Assembly: GCF_002797715.1 (NCBI RefSeq)
Contig: NZ_PGFF01000001.1
Location: 2,131,304 to 2,195,303, forward strand
Length of the DNA stretch: 64,000 bases
Source of the DNA: Diaminobutyricimonas aerilata
Lineage (GTDB): Bacteria; Actinomycetota; Actinomycetes; Actinomycetales; Microbacteriaceae
Direction of reading: 5' to 3'
Shown: positions 9,223 to 19,810 of the stretch, piece by piece
Numbering within the stretch: the stretch's first letter is position 1
How the letters are laid out: every line of letters starts with the position of its first letter
The notes under the pieces: generated by a model
Database searches by the model: none
What the model saw: the letters and a program-made list of their open reading frames with translations, nothing else
What the model was told of the DNA's origin: nothing
Program-made: the position numbers and the translations under genes

Positions 9223-9281
9223 CGTGTGCGACCTCGGGTCGCTCTCCGGCGCGGCGCCGAGCGGCGTGCCCAGCGGCGTGT

Positions 9282-10865
9282 TCAGTGTCGCTCGCCGTCG
9301 GCCGGGTCGTAGATCGGCACGGTCGCGACGCTCGGGAGTCCGAGCGAGACGGCGGGCCGCGCGGGCTCCTTCGGACGTACCGCGAGCGGCAGGCCGAGCG
9401 ACACCGCCGCCCGCTGCCCACCCGCGGGCGCGGCGGGCACGCCGCACGAGGCGGCTTGGGCGAGATCCCACGCGTCACCCGCGCGGGTGCGACGCACGCG
9501 CAGCGGAGCACCGTCGGAGTCGGCGAGCAGGTGGAACGGGGCCGCGTGCGTGATCGTCGCGGTGACGACATCGCCGGGCCGGGGTGCGGGCGAACCGGCC
9601 GGCACTTCGAAGTGCACGAGCCGGGAGTCCTCGGCGCGACCGCTCATGCGGTGCGTCTCCGCATCCTTCTTGCCCTCCCCCGTCGCGACGAGGATCTGGA
9701 CCTCACGGCCCACGACGGCCTGGTTCTCTTCGAGGGAGATGCGCTCCTGCAGGGCGGTGAGGCGCTCGTAGCGTTCCTGCACGACCTCCTTCGGCACCTG
9801 CTGGTCCATCGTCGCCGCGGGGGTGCCGGGGCGGATGGAGTACTGGAAGGTGAACGCCGACGCGAATCGCGCCTGTTCGACCACCCGCAGGGTGTCGGCG
9901 AAGTCCTCTTCGGTCTCTCCCGGGAATCCGACGATGATGTCGGTCGAGATCGCCGCGTGCGGGATGCGGGCGCGCACGCGGTCGAGGATGCCGAGGAAGC
10001 GTTCCGAGCGGTAGGAGCGGCGCATCGCGCGCAGGATGCGGTCGGAGCCGGACTGCAGGGGCATGTGCAGTTGCGGCATGACGTTCGGGGTCTCGGCCAT
10101 CGCGTCGATCACGTCGTCGGTGAACGCGGCGGGGTGCGGGCTCGTGAAGCGCACCCGCTCGAGGCCGTCGATCCGTCCGACGGAGCGCAGGAGCTTGCCG
10201 AACGCGAGGCGGTCGCCGAACTCGACGCCGTAGGAGTTGACGTTCTGCCCGAGCAGCGTGACCTCGATCGCGCCGTCGTCGACGAGCGACTGCACCTCGG
10301 CGAGGATCTCGCCGGGGCGACGGTCCTTCTCCTTGCCGCGCAGCGCCGGCACGATGCAGAACGTGCACGTGTTGTTGCAGCCGACCGAGATGGACACCCA
10401 GCCGCTGTAGGTGGACTCGCGTCGGGTGGGGAGGGTCGAGGGGAACGTCTCGAGGGACTCGAGGATCTCCAGTTGAGCCTCGCCGTTGTGCCGGGCGCGT
10501 TCGAGGAGCGTCGGCAGCGAGCCCATGTTGTGCGTGCCGAAGACGACGTCGACCCACGGCGCCTTCTCGAGGATGGTCGACTTGTCCTTCTGCGCGAGGC
10601 ACCCGCCGACGGCGATCTGCATGCCGTCGCGTTCGCGCTTCTTGCCCGCGAGGTGGCCGAGGTTGCCGTAGAGCTTGTTGTCGGCGTTCTCGCGCACCGC
10701 GCAGGTGTTGATGACGACGACGTCGGCGTCGTCACCGTCGTCGGCGCGCACGTATCCGGCCGCCTCGAGCGAGCCGCTGAGTCGCTCACTGTCGTGCACG
10801 TTCATCTGGCACCCGTAGGTGCGCACCTGGTAGGTGCGGGCGTGGGCGGGGCGGGTGAGGCTCAT
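9282..10865 (-). CDS. miaB: tRNA-2-methylthio-N6-dimethylallyladenosine synthase MiaB
   Basis: A radical-SAM methylthiotransferase that converts i6A37 to ms2i6A37 in tRNA. From the ATG at 10865 it is 527 aa. The N-terminal MTTase domain carries one [4Fe-4S] cluster ([30 protein letters not shown]). The radical SAM motif CxxxCxxC is [17 protein letters not shown] domain follows at roughly residues 385-460. The last 60-70 residues, after TRAM, are a low-complexity tail with two copies of AVSLGLP. It sits between recX and miaA in a conserved tRNA-modification and DNA-repair cluster. Confidence 0.95.
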   Translation of the reverse strand: MSLTRPAHARTYQVRTYGCQMNVHDSERLSGSLEAAGYVRADDGDDADVVVINTCAVRENADNKLYGNLGHLAGKKRERDGMQIAVGGCLAQKDKSTILEKAPWVDVVFGTHNMGSLPTLLERARHNGEAQLEILESLETFPSTLPTRRESTYSGWVSISVGCNNTCTFCIVPALRGKEKDRRPGEILAEVQSLVDDGAIEVTLLGQNVNSYGVEFGDRLAFGKLLRSVGRIDGLERVRFTSPHPAAFTDDVIDAMAETPNVMPQLHMPLQSGSDRILRAMRRSYRSERFLGILDRVRARIPHAAISTDIIVGFPGETEEDFADTLRVVEQARFASAFTFQYSIRPGTPAATMDQQVPKEVVQERYERLTALQERISLEENQAVVGREVQILVATGEGKKDAETHRMSGRAEDSRLVHFEVPAGSPAPRPGDVVTATITHAAPFHLLADSDGAPLRVRRTRAGDAWDLAQAASCGVPAAPAGGQRAAVSLGLPLAVRPKEPARPAVSLGLPSVATVPIYDPADGERH

Positions 10866-10940
10866 GATGCGCACAAGTCTAAGCAGCGACGTGCGGCGCG
10901 CCAGACGGCGCACCGCCGCGCCCGTGGGCGCGGCTCGGGC

Positions 10941-11690
10941 TCACTCGAACCGCACGCTCCCGGCCCGCGGCAGCGCGGCGTCGACGGCCGCACGCAGCAC
11001 GTCGCCGGAGTATCCCTTGCGCATGAGGTAGCCGGTGAGGCGGCGCACGGCGACCTCGCGGTCCAGGCCGTGGAACTGCCGCGCGCGGGTGCGGGCGAGA
11101 TCGACGGCGGCCTCCCGTTCGGAGTCGTCGTCGAGTACCGCGAGGGCCGACTCGATGCTCGGGGTGGGCAGGCCGCGCCGACCGAGCTCGGCGGCGAGGG
11201 CACGCCGTCCGAGTCCCTTCCGCTCGCTCAGCGTGCGGACGAGCGTCTCGGCGAGCGCGTCGTCGTCGAGCAGTCCCACTCGGGTGAGCCGTTCGAGTTC
11301 CTCGTCGACGATCTCGGTCGGCAGGCCCTTGGCTGTGAGCGCCCGGCGCAGCTCGTGGGTGGATTGACCGCGCCGGGTGAGCGCGTGCATGCTCACATTC
11401 TCGGCGCGGCGGCGGGCCTTCTCGGGGTCGAGAACACCGTCCTCCGCGTCGGACTCGGCATCCGAGCCGGCATCGGCGCGACGGCGCGACAGACCGCGTC
11501 CGCCGGTGGGACGTTCCCTGGACTGGCTGCCGCGCCCGCGACGACCGCTCGACGCGGTCGGTTCGGCCGTCTCCGTCGGGACGTCGTCAGCGCCGCCGAG
11601 GTCTTCGAAGCGGGGCAGTCGACGACCCGTGGGAGGACGCACACCGGGCAGGTAGGTGACCGGCGCGAGTCCTCCCTCGGAGTCGGACAT
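10941..11690 (-). CDS. recX: Regulatory protein RecX
   Basis: RecX binds and limits RecA filaments. Length is 249 aa from the ATG at 11690; a GTG one codon upstream is possible. The core of three-helix repeats begins near residue 95 (EKARRRAENVSMHALTRRGQS). The first about 90 residues are a charged, probably disordered extension (SRERPTGGRGLSRRR), longer than in E. coli RecX but common in actinobacteria. The start overlaps the recA stop by one base (TGATG), so it is coupled to recA and should be SOS-induced with it. Confidence 0.92.
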   Translation of the reverse strand: MSDSEGGLAPVTYLPGVRPPTGRRLPRFEDLGGADDVPTETAEPTASSGRRGRGSQSRERPTGGRGLSRRRADAGSDAESDAEDGVLDPEKARRRAENVSMHALTRRGQSTHELRRALTAKGLPTEIVDEELERLTRVGLLDDDALAETLVRTLSERKGLGRRALAAELGRRGLPTPSIESALAVLDDDSEREAAVDLARTRARQFHGLDREVAVRRLTGYLMRKGYSGDVLRAAVDAALPRAGSVRFE

Positions 11691-12757
11691 CACGCGCCCT
11701 TGCGGGCCGCGAGCTTCGTCTCGATCGATTCGACGTTCGGGGCGGCGGCCGCCGCACCGGCGGCTCCGATGCCGAGCTTGGTCAGGATCTTCGTCTCGAT
11801 CTCCGACGCGATGTCGGGGTTCTCCAAGAGGAAGCGTCGGGCGTTCTCCTTGCCCTGACCGAGCTGGTCGCCGTCGTAGGTGTACCAGGCCCCGGACTTG
11901 CGCACGATCTCGTGCTCGACGCCGAAGTCGATCAGGCTGCCCTCACGGGAGATGCCGATGCCGTACAGGATGTCGAACTCGGCCTGCTTGAAGGGCGGAG
12001 CCATCTTGTTCTTGACCACCTTGACGCGCGTGCGGTTTCCGACCGCCTCCGCGCCGTCCTTGAGGGTCTCGATGCGGCGGATGTCGAGGCGCACCGACGC
12101 GTAGAACTTGAGCGCCTTACCACCGGCGGTCGTCTCCGGGCTGCCGAAGAACACACCGATCTTCTCGCGCAGCTGGTTGATGAAGATCATCGTGGTCTGC
12201 GTCTGGTTGAGACCACCGGTGAGCTTGCGCAGCGCCTGCGACATGAGGCGCGCCTGGAGACCCACGTGGGAGTCGCCCATCTCGCCCTCGATCTCGGCGC
12301 GGGGCACGAGCGCCGCGACCGAGTCGATCACGATGAGGTCGATCGAGCCGGAGCGGACGAGCATGTCCGCGATCTCGAGGGCCTGCTCACCCGTGTCGGG
12401 CTGCGACACGAGGAGCGAGTCGATGTCGACGCCGAGCTTCTTGGCGTACTCGGGGTCGAGCGCGTGCTCCGCGTCGATGAAGGCGGCGATGCCGCCGGCG
12501 CGCTGGGCGTTCGCGATCGCGTGCAGCGTGAGCGTCGTCTTACCGGAGGACTCCGGTCCGTAGATCTCGACGATGCGCCCCTTGGGCAGGCCTCCGATCC
12601 CGAGCGCGACGTCGAGCGCGATCGAGCCGGTCGGGATGACGGCGACGGGAGCGCGTTCGTCACTGCCGAGGCGCATGACGGTGCCCTTGCCGAATTGGCG
12701 GTCGATCTGCGCGAGTGCGGTCTCGAGGGCCTTCTCGCGGTCTGCTGGTGATGGCAT
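11690..12757 (-). CDS. recA: Recombinase RecA
   Basis: The strand-exchange recombinase and the co-protease that triggers LexA cleavage. From the ATG at 12757 it is 355 aa. Walker A is GPESSGKT (residues 67-74). Loop segments include [15 protein letters not shown] and [17 protein letters not shown]. The C-terminal tail has the alanine-rich [12 protein letters not shown]. An AGGGAG lies 7 nt before the start. The gene has a long leader: the perfect SOS box is centred about 215 nt upstream. It is followed directly by recX. Confidence 0.98.
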   Translation of the reverse strand: MPSPADREKALETALAQIDRQFGKGTVMRLGSDERAPVAVIPTGSIALDVALGIGGLPKGRIVEIYGPESSGKTTLTLHAIANAQRAGGIAAFIDAEHALDPEYAKKLGVDIDSLLVSQPDTGEQALEIADMLVRSGSIDLIVIDSVAALVPRAEIEGEMGDSHVGLQARLMSQALRKLTGGLNQTQTTMIFINQLREKIGVFFGSPETTAGGKALKFYASVRLDIRRIETLKDGAEAVGNRTRVKVVKNKMAPPFKQAEFDILYGIGISREGSLIDFGVEHEIVRKSGAWYTYDGDQLGQGKENARRFLLENPDIASEIETKILTKLGIGAAGAAAAAPNVESIETKLAARKGA

Positions 12758-12964
12758 TGGTGTCTCCCTGTTCGTAGGCTGCCGCCCATAGGCTGTCGAT
12801 CCGCGGCGGGCCGATGGTGCCGGGCCCACAGCCTCCCGACAAAGGCTGTCGTCTCATCGTCGACGAGCCCAACGGTACGGAGAGCCGCCGACATTCGTGT
12901 CGGCGTGGTCCGGAACGTGGAGAACTCGCGTCTGAATCCACCTAGGGAGGACACTAGCTCGCAC

Positions 12965-12978
12965 CGAACAGATGTTCG
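12965..12978. promoter_or_regulatory. SOS box (LexA operator) of recA
   Basis: CGAACAGATGTTCG matches CGAACRNRYGTTYG at all 14 positions and is the strongest LexA site in the window. It lies 208 nt upstream of the recA ATG and 32 nt after the DUF3046 stop, so it should repress a promoter giving a recA leader of roughly 150-200 nt. Confidence 0.9.
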
Positions 12979-13009
12979 AACACCGTGCGGCGTGTCGCAC
13001 GGAACGGAT

Positions 13010-13231
13010 TCAGCGGGGGCGCCGCACGCCCACCCCGTGCCAGCGCTCACGCGGCACGTCCTTGGCGCGGCAGAGCGCCAGCCACACCTCACGCGGCGCG
13101 ACCCCCGCCGCGAGCGCCTCCTGCGCCGTGCGGCCGCCGAGCTCGGAGAGCACGAGATCGGCCATCAGGACGCGACCGTACCCCTCACCGAACTCATCGG
13201 TGACGGCCTGACGGAACTCGCTCACGCGCAT
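13010..13231 (-). CDS. DUF3046 family protein
   Basis: A 73-aa actinobacterial protein of unknown function that commonly precedes recA. The sequence MRVSEFRQAVTDEFGEGY ... LVLSELGGRTAQEALAAGV ... VWLALCRAKDVPRERWHG is typical over the whole family length. No catalytic motif or membrane segment is visible. It lies between clgR and recA on the same strand. The recA SOS box begins only 32 nt downstream, so DUF3046 itself is probably outside the SOS-regulated transcript. Confidence 0.85.
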   Translation of the reverse strand: MRVSEFRQAVTDEFGEGYGRVLMADLVLSELGGRTAQEALAAGVAPREVWLALCRAKDVPRERWHGVGVRRPR

Positions 13232-13284
13232 CCGTCAACCGTAACCGCACTCACGGGAGGGCACGTCACCCGTGCGGGAACGAC

Positions 13285-13314
13285 GAGACGCCCCGGCCGG
13301 AGCCGGGGCGTCTC
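13285..13314 (-). terminator. Intrinsic-type terminator hairpin downstream of clgR
   Basis: A perfect 13-bp stem (13285-13297 with 13302-13314; GAGACGCCCCGGC / GCCGGGGCGTCTC) closes a CGGA tetraloop, 34 nt after the clgR stop. There is no U-tract. A smaller CCAGGT/ACCTGG inverted repeat at 13320-13337 lies between the stop and this stem. Confidence 0.75.
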
Positions 13315-13348
13315 GAGTACCAGGTACACACACCTGGCCGGTGTCGGT

Positions 13349-13663
13349 CTAACGGGTCGTGGCGAGCGGGTTGTCGAACTCCGCCACGAGGTCTTCGGGG
13401 ATGCTGTCGGGAATGGGCGACGTGATCCCCTCGATGACGGCGAGACGATCGCCGACCTCGCGCATGATGACGGAGATCGGGGTGTCGAGTGCGTCCGCAA
13501 CCGAGGCGAGGATCTCGGAGCTGGCCTCTTTCTGACCACGCTCCACCTCGCTGAGGTAGCCGAGAGCAACGCTCGCCTTGCTCGCGACCTGTCGAAGGGT
13601 ACGACCCTTCTGCAGGCGGAAGTCCCGAAGCACATCACCGATTTCTTGTCGAACAAGAACCAT
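13349..13663 (-). CDS. clgR: XRE-family regulator, ClgR type
   Basis: A 104-aa regulator with one Cro/C1-type helix-turn-helix at about residues 8-68 (IGDVLRDFRLQKGRTLRQVA ... LGYLSEVERGQKEASSEIL). ClgR activates clp protease and other proteostasis genes in actinobacteria and is itself degraded by Clp. The position between cinA and DUF3046/recA is the usual one for clgR. A GAGGAGG lies 5 nt before the ATG. The short C-terminal tail after residue 75 could act as a degradation signal, as known in the family; this is inferred. Confidence 0.85.
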   Translation of the reverse strand: MVLVRQEIGDVLRDFRLQKGRTLRQVASKASVALGYLSEVERGQKEASSEILASVADALDTPISVIMREVGDRLAVIEGITSPIPDSIPEDLVAEFDNPLATTR

Positions 13664-13904
13664 GGGAGCCTCCTCTTCTGCCCGACTACTCGGTGTCCAG
13701 TCTCTGGATGAAGCGGGCGCCGCATCCGATGTTCGAGAACTCTAACCAGGGCAGTCTGTATGACGCTTGTTAATGTCATCGGTTGTAACGAGTTCGAAAC
13801 CCCGCGTATTCCGCAGCGCCCGACCTCATCGCCGATGTACCGGGTTGTTCGGAGCAGCCTTCCACTCCGGATGCCGCGCGCACCGATCGACGCGCGGATC
13901 GAAC
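13664..13904 (-). promoter_or_regulatory. clgR upstream region (promoter presumed)
   Basis: These 241 nt lie between the cinA stop and the clgR start, both on the minus strand. They are clearly less GC-rich than their surroundings around 13735-13800, as expected of a promoter. An inverted repeat ATGAC-N10-GTCAT spans 13760-13779. A -10-like TAGAGT can be read on the minus strand at about 13740-13745. I could not assign a convincing -35 or a known ClgR operator, so the boundaries are those of the gap. Confidence 0.4.
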
Positions 13905-14405
13905 TCACACCCGTTCGTCGAGAGCGGCCACGACGGCCGTGACGGTGCGTGCCCTCACCATGTCCCGGGTGCCTTCGAGGTGCAGCTCGACCGCCTCGAC
14001 GCGGTCGCCGATGGCGATCCCTACGAACACGGTGCCCTGCTCGATGCCGCCCTGCGGATCCGGCCCGGCCACGCCGGTCGTGGCCAGGCCGATGTCGGCG
14101 GGCTCCCCGTCGACCGACAGCACCCGCCGCACGCGATCGGCCATCTGGCGGGCGACCTCCGGATGCACGGGCCCGTGCTCATCGAGCAGGTCGCCGTCGA
14201 CCCCGAGCACGGTGCGCTTGATCCCGGTGTCGTAGGCGATCACTCCGCCGGAGACCACCGCGGACGCCCCGGGCGGGCGGATGAACTCGGCCGTGACGAG
14301 ACCACCGGTCAGGGACTCGGCGATCGCGAGCCGCAGGCCCCTCGACGACAGCCGGGTCATGAGGGCGACCACGACCGGGCTCGCCACCTCTTGCGCATCC
14401 GTCAT
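13905..14405 (-). CDS. cinA: CinA C-terminal-domain protein (nicotinamide-nucleotide amidohydrolase family)
   Basis: A 166-aa protein consisting only of the CinA C-terminal domain (PncC type), which deamidates NMN to NaMN in pyridine nucleotide salvage in characterised members. Motifs are IAESLTGGLV, SGGVIAYDTGIKR and ATTGVAGPDPQGG. The N-terminal molybdopterin-binding-like domain of full-length CinA is absent, as usual in actinobacteria. The ATG overlaps the pgsA stop (ATGA), so it is coupled to pgsA. Confidence 0.9.
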   Translation of the reverse strand: MTDAQEVASPVVVALMTRLSSRGLRLAIAESLTGGLVTAEFIRPPGASAVVSGGVIAYDTGIKRTVLGVDGDLLDEHGPVHPEVARQMADRVRRVLSVDGEPADIGLATTGVAGPDPQGGIEQGTVFVGIAIGDRVEAVELHLEGTRDMVRARTVTAVVAALDERV

Positions 14406-15025
14406 CGGCGGCGGTTCTCCCGTCGTGCTTGGACCAGGTAGTCGATACCGGTGACGACCGTGAGCAGGAGCGCGGCGGTCATCAGGACGACGTTCACGAC
14501 GTCGAACCAGCCGCCGAGCAGCGAAGGGAACGGCACGAGCGCGACCGAGATCGCGACGGCCTGCACGACGGTCTTGATCTTGCCGCCGCGCGACGCGGGG
14601 ATGACCCGGTCGCGCAACACCGCGAAGCGGAAGGCGGTGATGCCGAGCTCGCGCACCATGATGACGATCGTGACCCACCACGGCAGCTCGCCGAGGATCG
14701 ACAGGGCCACGAGCGCGCCGCCGGTGAGCACCTTGTCGGCGATCGGGTCGAGGATCTTGCCCAAGTCGGTCACGAGGTTCTGCCGCCGTGCGAGCAGACC
14801 GTCGACCCCGTCGGTCGCGATCGCGACGACGAACAGGGCGGCGGCGAGGTAGCGCAGCAGTCCGTCGTCACCGCCGTCGGCCAGGAGCATCCAGATGAAC
14901 AGCGGGGCGAGCAGGATGCGCGCCACCGTGATGATGTTCGCGACGTTGCCGCTGCTCGCGGGCGTCTCGCCCGACCGGGCGACACGGCCGCGGAAGGAAT
15001 TGGTACGCGGCTCGGGGAGCGTCAT
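14402..15025 (-). CDS. pgsA: CDP-diacylglycerol--glycerol-3-phosphate 3-phosphatidyltransferase
   Basis: A 207-aa integral membrane enzyme making phosphatidylglycerophosphate, the first committed step to phosphatidylglycerol and cardiolipin. The CDP-alcohol phosphotransferase motif DG(x)2AR(x)8G(x)3D(x)3D is visible as DGVDGLLARRQN ... GKILDPIADK, among five to six hydrophobic helices. The start at 15025 is chosen because GGGAG lies 5 nt upstream; a GTG at 15031 that overlaps the ftsK stop is the alternative. It lies between ftsK and cinA in a tightly packed run. Confidence 0.95.
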   Translation of the reverse strand: MTLPEPRTNSFRGRVARSGETPASSGNVANIITVARILLAPLFIWMLLADGGDDGLLRYLAAALFVVAIATDGVDGLLARRQNLVTDLGKILDPIADKVLTGGALVALSILGELPWWVTIVIMVRELGITAFRFAVLRDRVIPASRGGKIKTVVQAVAISVALVPFPSLLGGWFDVVNVVLMTAALLLTVVTGIDYLVQARRENRRR

Positions 15026-15027
15026 TC

Positions 15028-17748
15028 TCACTCCCTGCCGGTCAGTCCCCAGGCGTCCTCGTCCGAGGGGCCATCGACCTCAGGATACCCGTTCGTCATC
15101 TCCGCGACGGGATCGCCCGAGAGTCGGTCCCCGCCGCCGCCGGGACGCGGCGCCGGCGCGGCTCCCCCGGTCGGATCGGGGTCCTCGCCGCGCAGACGGG
15201 CGAGCACGCCGGGCAGCTGCTCCGGGGTGACGAGCACGTCACGCGCCTTCGAGCCCTCGCTCGGTCCGACGATCTCGCGGGACTCGAGCAGGTCCATGAG
15301 GCGGCCGGCCTTCGCGAACCCGACGCGCAGCTTGCGCTGCAGCATCGAGGTCGAGCCGAACTGGGTGCTGACGACGAGCTCGGCGGCGGCGAGGAGCAGC
15401 TCGAGGTCGTCGCCGATGTCGGCGTCGATCTGCTTCTTCTCGGCCTGCACCGCGACGTCGTGGCGGTACTCCGGCCGCGCCTGCTCCGTGACGTGCTTCA
15501 CGACCGCCGCGATCTCGGCCTCGGTCACCCACGCGCCCTGAGTGCGGATGGCCTTCGACGCCCCCATCGGCAGGAACAGTCCGTCGCCCTGCCCGATGAG
15601 CTTCTCCGCCCCCGGCTGATCGAGGATGACGCGGGAGTCGGTCATGCTCGAGACGGCGAAGGCGAGTCGGGAGGGCACGTTGGCCTTGATGAGCCCGGTC
15701 ACGACGTCGACCGAGGGCCGCTGCGTCGCGAGCACGAGGTGGATGCCGGATGCCCGCGCGAGCTGCGTGATGCGCACGATCGAGTCCTCGACGTCGCGAG
15801 GGGCGACCATCATCAGGTCGGCGAGCTCGTCGACGACGACGAGCAGGTACGGGTAGGGACTCAGCACGCGCTCGGAGCCCGCGGGCAGCTGGATCTCGTC
15901 GGCGAGCACGGCCCGGTTGAAGTCGTCGATGTGACGGAAGCCGAACGACGCGAGGTCGTCGTACCGCATGTCCATCTCCTTCACGACCCACTGCAGCGCC
16001 TCGGCCGCCTTCTTCGGGTTCGTGATGATGGGGGTGATCAGGTGCGGCACGCCCTGGTAGGCAGCGAGCTCGACGCGCTTCGGGTCGATGAGCACCATGC
16101 GCACGTCCTGCGGCTTCGCCCGCATGAGCACGGAAGTGATCATCGAGTTGATGAAGCTCGACTTGCCGGAGCCGGTGGAGCCGGCGACGAGCAGGTGGGG
16201 CATCTTCGCGAGGTTCGCGACGACGAATCCGCCCTCGACGTCCTTGCCGAGCCCGATGGTCATCGGGTGGGTGCTCTTGATCGCGGCGTTCGAACGCAGC
16301 ACGTCGCCGAGCGACACGATCTCGCGGTCCTTGTTCGGGATCTCGACACCGATCGCGCTCTTGCCCGGGATGGGCGAGAGGATCTGCACCTCGTTGCTCG
16401 CGACGGCGTAGGAGAGGTTCTTGCTGAGCGCCGTGACCCGCTCGACCTTGACGCCCTGGCCGAGCTCGATCTCGTAGCGGGTGACGCTCGGACCCCGACT
16501 GAAACCGGTCACGCGCGCGTCGACCCCGAACTGGTCGAGCACGTTCGTGATCGCCGCGACCACCTCGTCGTTGACGGCCGAGCGCGACTTGGGGGGGGTG
16601 CCGGGAGCGAGGATGGCGGCCGACGGGAGCCGGTACGGCGGCAGGGCCCGACCGGGAGCCGGCGCCGGGGCGTGCTCGTCGAAGTCGCCCGCCGCTCCCC
16701 GCTCGCTCGCGGCCTCGTGGAAACCGGGCAGCAGGCCGGGTCCGTCGTCGCGCAGGCCGGTCGCCGCCTGGTCGACCTCGCCCGTGAACCGCTGCACCGC
16801 ATCCTCGGCGCGGGTGAGCTCCTCGAGCAGTTCCGTGCCGAAGCGCGGCTCCTCGACGGGAGCGGCGACGACCTCGGTGGGCTGCTCGCGACCGATGACG
16901 GGCGTGTCGAACGCGGGGTCGCCCTCGCGGGGCGTCTTGCTGCGTCGCCACCAGGGCAGCGCGGCCGGATCGGAGTCGGCGTTGAGGTCGTCGATCGTGC
17001 CGAACTCCGAGGTATCGACCTTCTTCTTGGGCTCCGCGGCCTCGGCGGGCAGCTCGGCGCCGAACAGGTAGGCGTAGAGCTCCCGCAGCCGCTGCGGCAC
17101 CCGGTTCGGCGGGGTCTTGGTCAGGATGAACACGCTCAGCACGAGCAGCAGCGAGACCACAGGGTAGGCGAGGTAGACGGTGCCGACCGCGACGAGCGGT
17201 GCCGCGACGACCCAGCCGACCATGCCGCCGGCGCGGGCGAGCACCTCCATGCCGTCGGCCGGTCCGGGCTGACCGCCCGCGAGGTGGCAGAGCCCGCTCA
17301 CGCTCACGAGCAGCACGACGAGTCCGATGCCGAGGCGTCCGTTGTCGTGCACGCTCGAGGGGTGCCGGAACAGCCACGCGGCGAAGATCACCATGATCAC
17401 GGGGAGGGCGTAGGCCACCCGTCCGAGCAGTCCGCCGAACGTGTACGAGTCGAGCGCGATCGCGACCGGGTCGTTCGGGTTGAACCACTCGACGACGACT
17501 CCGGCCACGGCGAGGAGCACGAGCAGGAAGGGCACGCCGTCGCGCCGTTCCTCCTTCGCGAGGGACTCCTTGCCGAACAGACGGAAGGCGCCGCCGACCA
17601 CGTGGGCGAGACCCAGGTACGCCTGCGCGAGCAGCCCGGGACCCTCCGGCTTGGGTACCGGTTTGGCTGCCGGCAGGCGCTTGGTCGTGGCTTGCGTGCG
17701 CGACGACGCAGCGCGCGAGCGCGACGGGGTCTTGCTGCTAGCCGGCAT
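15028..17748 (-). CDS. ftsK: DNA translocase FtsK
   Basis: FtsK pumps chromosomal DNA through the division septum and helps resolve the terminus. Length is 906 aa from the ATG at 17748. Four or five membrane helices lie within about residues 55-200. A Pro/Glu-rich linker runs to about 400. The alpha/beta motor has Walker [10 protein letters not shown] (Lys529) and Walker [12 protein letters not shown]. The C-terminal gamma winged-helix domain (about residues 780-845; [20 protein letters not shown]) reads KOPS sequences. The last 50 residues are a disordered tail. It is followed directly by pgsA. Confidence 0.96.
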   Translation of the reverse strand: MPASSKTPSRSRAASSRTQATTKRLPAAKPVPKPEGPGLLAQAYLGLAHVVGGAFRLFGKESLAKEERRDGVPFLLVLLAVAGVVVEWFNPNDPVAIALDSYTFGGLLGRVAYALPVIMVIFAAWLFRHPSSVHDNGRLGIGLVVLLVSVSGLCHLAGGQPGPADGMEVLARAGGMVGWVVAAPLVAVGTVYLAYPVVSLLLVLSVFILTKTPPNRVPQRLRELYAYLFGAELPAEAAEPKKKVDTSEFGTIDDLNADSDPAALPWWRRSKTPREGDPAFDTPVIGREQPTEVVAAPVEEPRFGTELLEELTRAEDAVQRFTGEVDQAATGLRDDGPGLLPGFHEAASERGAAGDFDEHAPAPAPGRALPPYRLPSAAILAPGTPPKSRSAVNDEVVAAITNVLDQFGVDARVTGFSRGPSVTRYEIELGQGVKVERVTALSKNLSYAVASNEVQILSPIPGKSAIGVEIPNKDREIVSLGDVLRSNAAIKSTHPMTIGLGKDVEGGFVVANLAKMPHLLVAGSTGSGKSSFINSMITSVLMRAKPQDVRMVLIDPKRVELAAYQGVPHLITPIITNPKKAAEALQWVVKEMDMRYDDLASFGFRHIDDFNRAVLADEIQLPAGSERVLSPYPYLLVVVDELADLMMVAPRDVEDSIVRITQLARASGIHLVLATQRPSVDVVTGLIKANVPSRLAFAVSSMTDSRVILDQPGAEKLIGQGDGLFLPMGASKAIRTQGAWVTEAEIAAVVKHVTEQARPEYRHDVAVQAEKKQIDADIGDDLELLLAAAELVVSTQFGSTSMLQRKLRVGFAKAGRLMDLLESREIVGPSEGSKARDVLVTPEQLPGVLARLRGEDPDPTGGAAPAPRPGGGGDRLSGDPVAEMTNGYPEVDGPSDEDAWGLTGRE

Positions 17749-17803
17749 GGGCCCTACCGTACCCGCCGGTACCGTCGCGGCCCGGGCATCCGCCCCCGCG
17801 TGT

Positions 17804-19102
17804 TCAGTAGCGGATCGCGTCGATGACCTTGACGCGCACGGCCACGAGGGCGGGCAGCAGTCCGGCGAGCGCACCGACGACCGTGGCCGCTCCGAGACCG
17901 ATGAGCGCGGCGTCGACGGGGAACGGCGGCACATCCTGCAGCCCGGGGGCGACGAGACCCTGCACCCAGTCGCTGCGCACGATGAGCACCGCGGCCGCGA
18001 CCCCGACCGCACCCGCCACGACGGTCGCGACGACGCTCTCCATCATGACGGCGAAGAACACCCGCCCGGCCGTCGCGCCGAAACTGCGCCGGATGCCGAT
18101 CTCCCGGATGCGCTGGCGCACCGTGACGAGGGAGATGTTGACGAGCCCGAGCGCTCCGAGCAGCAGGATCAGCACCGCGACCCCGGTGAGCCCGATGCGG
18201 ATCGGTTCGAGCGGGTCGCCGCTGCCCCAGGCGAGGTAGTCCTGGCGGTTGATGTCGATCTGCCAGCCCTCCCCCATGCTGCCGGTGATGTCGCGGCGCA
18301 CCAGCTCGGTGAGGGCGTCGGCGTTCTCCGGCGGGATCCACGCCTCCACCTGGGGCGGACCGAAGCCGAAGGCCGGGTCGAGCGCGCCGAGGGCGTCGTT
18401 CGCCTCGGTGAGGATGAACCCGCGCGGATAGTCGTCGAACGGGCCGGACGGCACGACCCCGGCGATGACCGCGGTCGTGTCCTGCTGGCCCTGCAGCACG
18501 ACGGAGGGGTGCTGGGCGAGATCCGGCGAGCCGATCGACGCCATGAACGCCTCGTTGACCACGAGCAGCGGCGCGAGCCGGTCGGCGTCTTCGGGAGTGA
18601 ACCACCGCCCGTCGGCGAGCTCGATGCGGTGCATCTCGCCGTAGGGCGCGTCCACCACCTGGAACTCGACCTGCTGCACACCCCCGGGCAGCTGCACGCC
18701 GCGTGTCGCCCACCCGGAACGGGTCCAGTAGCCGATGCCGTAGCGGTCCATCACCTCGCCGACCACGGTCATGAACTCGTCGGTCTGAGCGGTGCGACCG
18801 TTCGCCGGGTCGTACGGGGCGCCGATGTACAGGGTGGCCGGTCGCCCGGAACCCCGTTCGAGCTGCTCGATCTGCGCCTGCTGGGCGACACCGCCGATGC
18901 CGACCACGCTCGTCAGAGCGCACACCGCGATCGCGACGCCGATGAGACTCAGCAGCACGCGGGTGCGGTGGATGCGCAGTTCGCTCCACGCCTCGAGCAG
19001 CGACCCGACGAAGCCGGTGCCGAAGGAACGGCCGTCGCGGCGCGGCGTCCGCGCGGGAGCCGGAGCCTCCGTCGGAGCGGGCGTCGGGGACTCGAGGGTC
19101 AT
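17804..19102 (-). CDS. MacB-like ABC transporter permease
   Basis: A 432-aa permease of the MacB/FtsX type. The first membrane helix is at about residues 48-70, followed by a large extracytoplasmic MacB_PCD domain (about 75-300). The FtsX domain with three helices covers about 310-425 and carries [23 protein letters not shown]. The ATG overlaps the stop of the ATPase gene (ATGA). It is the last gene of an adaptor-ATPase-permease operon. Such sets export peptides, antibiotics or lipoproteins; nothing here fixes the substrate. Confidence 0.9.
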   Translation of the reverse strand: MTLESPTPAPTEAPAPARTPRRDGRSFGTGFVGSLLEAWSELRIHRTRVLLSLIGVAIAVCALTSVVGIGGVAQQAQIEQLERGSGRPATLYIGAPYDPANGRTAQTDEFMTVVGEVMDRYGIGYWTRSGWATRGVQLPGGVQQVEFQVVDAPYGEMHRIELADGRWFTPEDADRLAPLLVVNEAFMASIGSPDLAQHPSVVLQGQQDTTAVIAGVVPSGPFDDYPRGFILTEANDALGALDPAFGFGPPQVEAWIPPENADALTELVRRDITGSMGEGWQIDINRQDYLAWGSGDPLEPIRIGLTGVAVLILLLGALGLVNISLVTVRQRIREIGIRRSFGATAGRVFFAVMMESVVATVVAGAVGVAAAVLIVRSDWVQGLVAPGLQDVPPFPVDAALIGLGAATVVGALAGLLPALVAVRVKVIDAIRY

Positions 19103-19806
19103 GCCGTCACCCCGACCCCGCCGGAGACCGCCTGGGTGAGCACGCCGCCGTCGAGACGGTAGTGCCGTCGGGCGAGCGCGGCCACGTTCGCGTCGTGGGT
19201 GATCGTGATGAGCGCCGCGCCGGATTGCTCGGCCACCTCGTCGAGCAGCGCCATGACGGTGCCGCCGGTCTCCACGTCGAGGGCGCCGGTCGGCTCGTCG
19301 GCGAGGATGAGCCGCGGTCCGCGCACGAGCGCGCGGGCGATCGCGACGCGTTGCTGCTCGCCGCCGGAGAGCCGGTCGGGGGTGGACTGCAGGCGGTGCC
19401 CGAGCCCGACGCGTTCGAGCATCGCCGTCGCGATGCTCTCGCGGCGCCAGAACTGCCGACCCCGGGCGTACAGCAGCGGGGTCATCGCGTTCTCGAGCGC
19501 CGTGCGACCGGGCAGCAGGTTGAACTGCTGGAAGATGAAGCCGATGTCGCGACCTCGCGTGCGATCACGGCGTGCGCCCGACAACTGCTCGAGCGGCTGG
19601 TCCTCGAAGAAGATCCGGCCTGAGGTGGGGGTGTCGAGCAGTCCCAGCAGGTTGAGCAGGGTCGACTTGCCCGATCCCGACCTGCCGACGATGCTGACGT
19701 GGTCGCCGACCTCGACCTCGAGGTCCACTCCGCGCAGGATGTCGAGCCGGCCACCATCGGGCAGTTCGACCGACCGGGTCACCTGGTCGAGGGTGAGCAG
19801 CGCCAT
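19099..19806 (-). CDS. MacB/LolD-type ABC transporter ATP-binding protein
   Basis: A 235-aa ATPase with Walker A GRSGSGKST, Q-loop FIFQQFNLLPGRTALEN, signature LSGGEQQRVAIARAL, Walker B LILADEPTGALD and switch His in ITHD. The FQQFNLLP pattern is typical of the LolD/MacB group. It starts 4 nt after the adaptor stop and overlaps the permease start, so all three subunits are co-translated. Confidence 0.93.
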   Translation of the reverse strand: MALLTLDQVTRSVELPDGGRLDILRGVDLEVEVGDHVSIVGRSGSGKSTLLNLLGLLDTPTSGRIFFEDQPLEQLSGARRDRTRGRDIGFIFQQFNLLPGRTALENAMTPLLYARGRQFWRRESIATAMLERVGLGHRLQSTPDRLSGGEQQRVAIARALVRGPRLILADEPTGALDVETGGTVMALLDEVAEQSGAALITITHDANVAALARRHYRLDGGVLTQAVSGGVGVTA

Positions 19807-19810
19807 GCGC

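Noticed and set aside
11912-12751. Plus-strand gene opposite recA
   Set aside because: Antisense shadow of recA; His/Arg/Asp-rich translation without any domain.
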